DNA of 64,000 nt from Serripes groenlandicus. Its lineage: Eukaryota; Mollusca; Bivalvia; Cardiida; Cardiidae. The position numbers were made by a program, and so were the translations under genes. Of the stretch, positions 58,616-64,000 are shown in pieces. The DNA is taken from assembly GCA_031761405.1 (NCBI GenBank), contig JASEVX010000005.1, positions 309,454 to 373,453 of the forward strand. Direction: 5' to 3'. The notes under the pieces were generated by a model, which was not told where the DNA came from, did no database searches, and saw only the letters and a program-made list of their open reading frames with translations. Position 1 is the first letter of the stretch. Every line of letters starts with the position of its first letter.

Positions 58616-60414
58616 TCAAACAAAATATTCGGATTCAGCAGGACCAGACCACTGAATTGGAATAACCCATTGACCATATCTATCTGGTGGTTTTCTGGTC
58701 CTTTCCGAACGAAAAAGTACTGGTGAATCTGGTAGATTGACAGATTGCTGAGGCACAGATTCATGATTTGGTGGTGTAGGGCCATTCACCAACGAAAAAT
58801 CTCTTATAGTAGTGTTTGGTTGGTTTAAACTTGAACCAGGTATGGGCAAAGAAATAGCACTGTGCTCAGGAGAAGGTTGTAAAACAGGACTTTGAGTAGC
58901 AGAAGGAGAAACATAATGATAAGCAGTAGGACACCCTGGGGCAGCAGTTCTTCTTTGTGGTATGGTATACCTAGGAAAATGAAAGTCGCTTGAAGACTGA
59001 GAATCAGAATCTGCAGAAGGATAGGAGGTAACAGGTCTGTTTTTTCTGGTCCTTGACTTGGGCAAAACTTTTAAGTTTTCCCTTTGGTTTCCCGGGATTA
59101 GAGCAGGGGGCATTACATTGAATTGCAATAGCATATTGCGGTGTAATTTCCTGAGCGGGCCTTGACCATCTTCCCGTTGTATCTCATATACTGGTAGATC
59201 CGGGTTGGGAATATTAAGAACCCGATATGGAAGTTCTTCCCATCGGTCTGCCAGCTTATGTTTTCCTTGATGGCCTACAAGTTTAACAAGCACCCTATCT
59301 CCTGTTTCAAGTTTCGATGCAGAGACCTTGCGGTCATAGAGCTGTTTACTCTTCTCTGCATTTCGAGCTGCTTCTTCAGTCGCCTTTTTATAGGCAAACT
59401 GAATACGCTCACGAAGCTTCTGAGCATAAGTTTGCTTATTAGCACAGCCATCCTTAGGTCCAATGCCTAAGAGGATATCAATTGCAAATTTAGGGTGCCA
59501 CCCAAACAAACATTAAATAGTCGGGAGAAAAACCAGTTGCTTCACTCCTAGTAGAGTTGTATGCTTGGACAAGAGGTCCAACATATGCACTCCAGTTGAC
59601 CTTTTTTTTCAGTCTCTAGGGTTCCGAGCATTTTCAGAAGAGACTGATTAAAACGCTCACAGGACCCATTTTCCATGGGATGGTACGGTGTAGTGCGAGT
59701 CTTTGCAGTACCTGCTATCCTGCAAAGTTCCTTGATAATCTTACTTTCAAAGTTCCGTCCCTGGTCACTAAGTAAACGTTCAGGAAAGGTATAGAACTTG
59801 ATAAAATGATCATAGAGAGCCTTTGCTGTGGTCTGAGCAGTTTGATTCCTGCATGGGACAGCTTGAGCATACCTAGTGAAGTGGTCTGTTATAACCGAAA
59901 TATGCTCGAAACCACCCTTGGATTTTTCCAGAGAGAGGAAATCCATACAGACCAGCTCCATGGGTCTGGAGGTAGAGACTGATACCAACTGGGCTAATTC
60001 GAAAGGGGCTTTACGTCTGATGCAGCGGTCGCATTGTTCCACTTTGGAATTGACCTCCCTTTCTTGGCCAGGCCAATATAATCGCTGTCTTGCAAGCCAC
60101 AAAATCTTTTCTTTACTAGGATGACCCATATCGTCATGAATTCCTTTCAAGGCTAGTTCGTGAAAAGACTTTGGGAGGACTAACTGTTTCAGTGGTTGAC
60201 CATTTTGTGAAGTGGTTTGATAAAGAATGTCATCTTCTATTTGAAGGCGGTTCCATTCTCGAAGAAATTTCTGGACATCTGCAGACTTGCGTCCCAGACC
60301 CCTTCCCCTTGGGCGAAAACCACGACTCAAAAGGTCAATAACTCTTCGTATAACTATGTCCTTTGATTGTTCGTCTCTCCAGTCGTAATTGTTGCTTGGC
60401 ATCCGGTCCACCAC
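58616..60414 (-). pseudogene. Ty3 element integrase, one frame change, with GPY/F-like module
   Basis: 59548-60414: zinc-binding H-x-x-x-x-H (HDDMGH) and C-x-x-C (CDRC), then the core with CMDFLSLEKSKGG, LLSDQGRNFESKII and MENGSCERFNQSLL, i.e. the D, D and E catalytic residues. The frame changes near 59570. 58616-59509 resumes with MFGWHPKFAIDILLGIG, GDRVLVKLVGHQGKHKLADR and WEELPYRVL (GPY/F-type module), then a long Pro/Ser-rich tail ending near 58616. The integrase inserts the cDNA copy. Confidence 0.88.
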
Positions 60415-60419
60415 CTCCT

Positions 60420-61129
60420 CGCCGAAGGAGGTAGGTTACCAGTAGCAACACTGTCAGCTAATGCTACATCAGCAGTGACAGCCTGGCAAATAGCTTTATT
60501 ACATCTGAGAAGACTTGCGGTCTGCGTAACAGTCCATCGGCATCCGCATTCAATTTTCCAGGCCTATAGCTCAAGGAAAAATTGTAATTTGCCAAAGCTG
60601 CAATCCAACGGTGACCCGTGGCATTAAGCTAGGCAGTTGTAAGAAAATAGGTAAGAGGGTTATTATCTGTTACGACAGTGAAGGTATTACCATAGAGGTA
60701 ATCATGAAATTTGTCCGTAACAGCCCACTTTAAAGCCAGGAATTCCAACTTATGTGCTGAATATCTCTTTTCACTTGGCTTGAGTCCTCGACTTGCATAG
60801 GCAACAACCCTATCTTTTCCATCGTGTTTCTGGTACAAGACGGCGCCTAAGCGAGTACCGCTGCTATCAGTGTGAAGAGTAAAGGGTAAAGATTAGTCTG
60901 CAAAAGCAAGAATAGGAGCTGAGGTGAGCTGTTTGATAATAGTCTCAAACGCGATTTGCTCAGAATTACCCCAAGTCCAAACAGCAGAACTTTTGGACTT
61001 TTTCTTTGAAGAAGAGGATTTTCCATGTGTACAGTGTCCTTTGAGCAAAGCATTCAGAGGTTCAACTATGGTGGCATAGTGAGGAATAAATTTCCTATAG
61101 TACCCAGCAAAGCCAATAAATTGGCGCAT
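60420..61129 (-). pseudogene. Ty3 element connection, RNase H and tether, frameshifted
   Basis: 60893-61129: MRQFIGFAGYYRKFIPHYAT, EPLNALLKG and FETIIKQLTSAPILAFAD. 60629-60838: VVAYASRGLKPSEKRYSAHK, LEFLALKWAV and FTVVTDNNPLTY, the RNase H core. 60420-60628 carries RWIAALANYNF and YRPGKLNADADGL in broken frames, the end of RNase H before integrase. Confidence 0.85.
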
Positions 61130-62024
61130 TTATTTAACCCTTTTGGGGACTGGCCATGTCTTGAGTGCTGAAACCTTCTCAGGATCAGTATGGATACGTT
61201 GCTCTGAGATAACACGTCCAAGATAGGTGACAGAAGGCATAAAGAGTTCACACTTTGATGGCTTGAGCTTGAGACCATGCCGAGCAAGTTTGGCAAAACT
61301 GCCTCAAGCCGTCTGATATGCTCATTAAATGTTTTAGAGAAGATGAGAATGTCATCTAAGAAGACTAAGCATTCTTTGAGATGAAGATCACCCACACAAC
61401 GTTCAGTAAGAACGTTTCTGGGGCATTGGTTAACCCAAATCCCATGCGGTTCCACTCCCAAAAGCCAAGGTTACCGACACTAAAAGCAGTTTTGGGTTTA
61501 TCTTCTTCCTCCATCTCAACATTCCAGTAGCCTGAACGGAGATCCAATTTACTAAACATGGTGGAACCCACCAGAGAATCCACTAGGTCATCGAACCTAG
61601 GGAGCATGTAAGCATCTTTTCTGGTCTTGGCATTTAACTGGCGCCAGTCAATGCAGAATCGAAGACTTCCATTTTTCGTTCGTACAGGCACGACATTGCT
61701 TGACCAAGGACATTCAGACTCTCTGATGACCCCAGCATCAAGCATCTCCTTAATATGTTGACGAACCTCATCGTACATACCAGGAGGTATCTTCCGATAA
61801 GGTTGCTTAAAGGGTTTGGGATCCTCAAGTACAATCTTATGTTTAACAAGGTCAGTGCAACCAATATCGGTTGGCCCTTTGGAAAACACATGTTTCCAAT
61901 TACCAAGAACTTCATGAACACGAAGCAGTTGTTTGGATGTGAGACTGTCAGTATTGATTTTCACACCTAAATCTACAGCAGGAGAAGATTTCTGACTTGG
62001 GATGTCTGGCAATTCTGAAGCCAA
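61066..62024 (-). pseudogene. Ty3 element reverse transcriptase, frameshifted
   Basis: 61365-62024: KQPYRKIPPGMYDEVRQHIK, NVVPVRTKNGSLRFCIDWRQ, FSKLDLRSGYWNVEM (block A Asp) and RMGFGLTNAPETF. The frame changes near 61400, and 61066-61461 continues with CLVFLDDILIFSKTFNEHIR, the F-L-D-D catalytic box usual for this group. Further indels follow near 61290. The active-site residues remain. Confidence 0.88.
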
Positions 62025-62028
62025 ATCG

Positions 62029-62752
62029 TCAACAACAGTGACTTCTGACCAATTGGCAAATCTTTGCTTTAGGAGAGATAGTGATAACTTTTGCTGTAAG
62101 ATTACAAACCCTAACAGCTATCTTAGAATAAGATCCAGATCCTCGGAGCTTTACAACTCTTGGACAAACAATATAACCCGGATTACCATTTACAGGGTTC
62201 TCCGTGACAACCTGAGAAATACTATGCTTAATGTTCCTAGCAATACAATTCAGGGTAACCGTTTCATTGGGTTTCAAGGTAGTACACTGTTTACCAGAAA
62301 CTCTAGCAGTATATGTAGCAAAATTTAAACTATCAAATGCTAATTGCCATGCAATCAGTATCATCAACTGAGGCTCTTACCAAACGGATCACATTTGTCC
62401 CTAGAATTATAGGGCAAGAATCATTAACTTTGCTATCAGGTATAACTAAAATCGGAACATCATATTCAGAACTACAATCAGGAAGTCTGAGACTGCATTC
62501 CAAATATCCTTTATAATTCAATTTAGACCCATCAGCAGTAGAAAGTGAAAGTCCAAAGTTGTCAAGTGGAAGTAACTGAACTGAAGGTTGCAACAAATTA
62601 AAAGCAGATTTAGAAATTGTAGAAACCATAGCACCAGAATCTATCAAAGCACCAAAAAATTGATTATTCAGAAAGATCTGAGCAGTATTAGAAATACCAA
62701 CAAGACGATTCAGAATTTGGCCTTTAGCTTTACCTGCCCCTGTTTTGCCCAA
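62029..62752 (-). pseudogene. Ty3 element protease region, one frame change
   Basis: 62333-62752 contains FFGALIDSGAMVSTISKSAF, the retropepsin D-S-G active site, and PIILGTNVI, the later 'ILG' strand. The frame then shifts, and 62029-62367 continues with a beta-rich segment (TTLKPNETVTLNCIARN, GYIVCPRVV) that lies between protease and reverse transcriptase in several metazoan Ty3 elements. Confidence 0.82.
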
Positions 62753-62763
62753 AACAGAGGCGG

Positions 62764-63105
62764 TTAACCTTTTGGCGCGGGCTTTGAATAGTGGTAAGCG
62801 CCATTACCACCACCCTGATTGGATCGACTTGATCCCTGATCACCACTTCCACGGCCCCTGTAAGGACGATTACCATTAGGGCGATAGCTATAATTTGCAT
62901 GATTATTCTGAAAAGTGTGACCTTTGCCTGTATGGTCGCCCTGAAAATCAGTATCATGCGGGGTATAAGAAGTAGCAGCAGGCTCAATCTGGTCAAGTCT
63001 CTTCAAAATGTTATCTAACTTAGACTCATATTTGGCATCCAGTCTACTTTCTACCTGTCCTATCTCTACTTTCAAAGACTGCTCAAGGTTTCTAAATTGT
63101 TCATC
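62764..63105 (-). pseudogene. Ty3 element gag C-terminus
   Basis: The same frame as the capsid part, after the TAA. It has a coiled-coil-like stretch (EIGQVESRLDAKYESKLDNI), then a Gly/Arg/Asn-rich tail (RPYRGRGSGDQGSSRSNQGG). I see no CCHC zinc knuckle; basic RG-rich sequence may serve for nucleic-acid binding. It ends KPAPKG before protease begins in another frame. Confidence 0.75.
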
Positions 63106-63846
63106 TTAAGACTGATCTGTATAAACTGCACTGGCTTGTGCCTTGGTCTTACTTGAACTACAAGATGTGTGAGAACTAAGACTAATTTCTTTATCTACTT
63201 GTCTAATTTCACGTAATAACTGATTATAGTCTAAAATTGTGTCATATTTATGGCGTGTCTGCGACTTCAATTTGTCAGAACTGAGGGAAGTCCAGAACTT
63301 ATGCCTCAATAGATCATTTTTGGAATCATCTGTAAGATGTCTATTATCAATAGCAGTTTGAAGTAATGTCTCTAGTCTACAGCCGAAAGCTATTACAGAT
63401 TCATCAGGACGTTGATGGGCGTTAAAATATTCCTGCATAATCATTCCCTTGGTGGAGACATCACCGAACATGGCCTCCAGCTTGCCAAGAATAGCAGTTA
63501 CGGTGGCTGTTGCACCAAGTGGAATCATAATTTTTCTTGCAGTGCCCTTCAAAGACCTGCGAATGGAAAGTAAAATAACATGATTGCTAAAATCAGGGTC
63601 ACTCTGCAGACATTTTACCTCATATCTCCATTCAGAAAAAATGCAGTCACCTTTCTGCATGGGTCAATCTCCTGAAAATGATGGTAATTTGGGGACATAT
63701 GGGGAAACACTATAATTGATCGAATGGTCTGCATTTGCAATGTTTGGTTTACTGGTTGTTGAGGTGCCAGACATTTTCCCTCGACCAAAACTACTATTCC
63801 CAGGAGTATTAATCAAATCTTGCAATTTTTTCACTGGTTGAGCCAT
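63106..63846 (-). pseudogene. Ty3 element gag, N-terminal and central parts, two in-frame stops
   Basis: The likely start is MAQPVKKLQDLINTPGN at 63846; an ATG 81 bases upstream is less likely. KLPSFSGD is followed by TGA (63664-63666), then the same frame continues with CIFSEWRYEVKCL, RKIMIPLGATATVTAIL and FNAHQRPDESVIAFGCRLE, a Ty3 capsid-like region. A TAA near 63106 breaks it again; the same frame continues in the next entry. Gag forms the particle around the element RNA. Confidence 0.82.
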
Positions 63847-64000
63847 TTTGATGATTATAACTAAACTATATAGATGAGATGAATGATGAACGTACTTCCT
63901 AACTTCTTTAGAAAATAAAGCTATCAAAATAACGCGAATATTAATACGCGAGTCTATTTATCTCTCTCACTCTGACACTCACTGTGATTTGTTTTAAATG

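Larger units (their letters stand above)
57885..64000 (-). mobile_element. Ty3-type LTR retrotransposon, 5' LTR beyond the right edge
   Basis: On the minus strand: leader, gag, protease, reverse transcriptase, RNase H and integrase, then a purine-rich tract and a 3' LTR. Integrase after RNase H is the Ty3 (Metaviridae-type) order. All proteins are broken by stops or frame changes, so it is a dead copy. The leader runs to at least 64000 without a visible primer-binding site or LTR; the 5' LTR must lie outside the window. Confidence 0.9.

Overview
The window is animal nuclear DNA: AT-rich, with intron-split coding exons and a heavy load of transposable elements. The element mix (Ngaro, an I/Nimb-like LINE family, BEL/Pao, Ty3, tRNA-derived SINEs and a dispersed repeat with GGACCATGATAGTCC/GCTCACC ends) suggests a lophotrochozoan, most likely a bivalve mollusc. 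That placement is inference from repeat types, not a species identification.

The only host gene I can support is on the minus strand: part of a VPS13-family gene (VPS13A/C type), encoding a bridge-like lipid-transfer protein. Nine exons, plus one possible micro-exon, are recognisable from about 53.9 kb down to 1.9 kb. Most are in phase 0 and have good GT/AG sites. Together they read through the VPS13 adaptor-binding (SHR-BD) region and the segment after it. One intron is about 22.9 kb and holds a Ngaro element, a nearly complete Nimb-like LINE and a Tc1-like element. One probable coding exon (17303-20006) is split by a 5'-truncated LINE with a perfect 15-bp target duplication.

Layout: 1-9.8 kb is intronic or 3' sequence with the last recognised VPS13 exon, repeat copies, a SINE and a hairpin MITE. 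9.8-15.7 kb holds Nimb-like fragments and a degraded BEL/Pao pol relic. 16.4-20.0 kb holds a GA microsatellite and the LINE-split exon. 20.5-29.1 kb holds VPS13 exons interrupted by a rearranged Nimb-like copy. 29.7-36.0 kb is a complete but decayed Ngaro element with its A1...B1-A2-B2 split repeats, tyrosine recombinase and SGNH hydrolase. 36.4-41.9 kb is the longest Nimb-like LINE. 42.8-45.2 kb is a nested Nimb/Tc1 patch. 45.9-47.6 kb is an internally tandem repeat. 50.1-50.4 kb is a SINE with a perfect target duplication. 51.9-53.9 kb carries the two most upstream VPS13 exons seen. 57.9 kb to the right edge is a Ty3 LTR retrotransposon on the minus strand whose 5' LTR lies beyond the window.

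All the autonomous elements look dead: each has frame changes, in-frame stops or catalytic substitutions. The strongest items for follow-up are the LINE-in-exon allele, the Ngaro architecture with the foldback insertion in its terminal repeat, and the nested Tc1-like element carrying a spliced transposase start.
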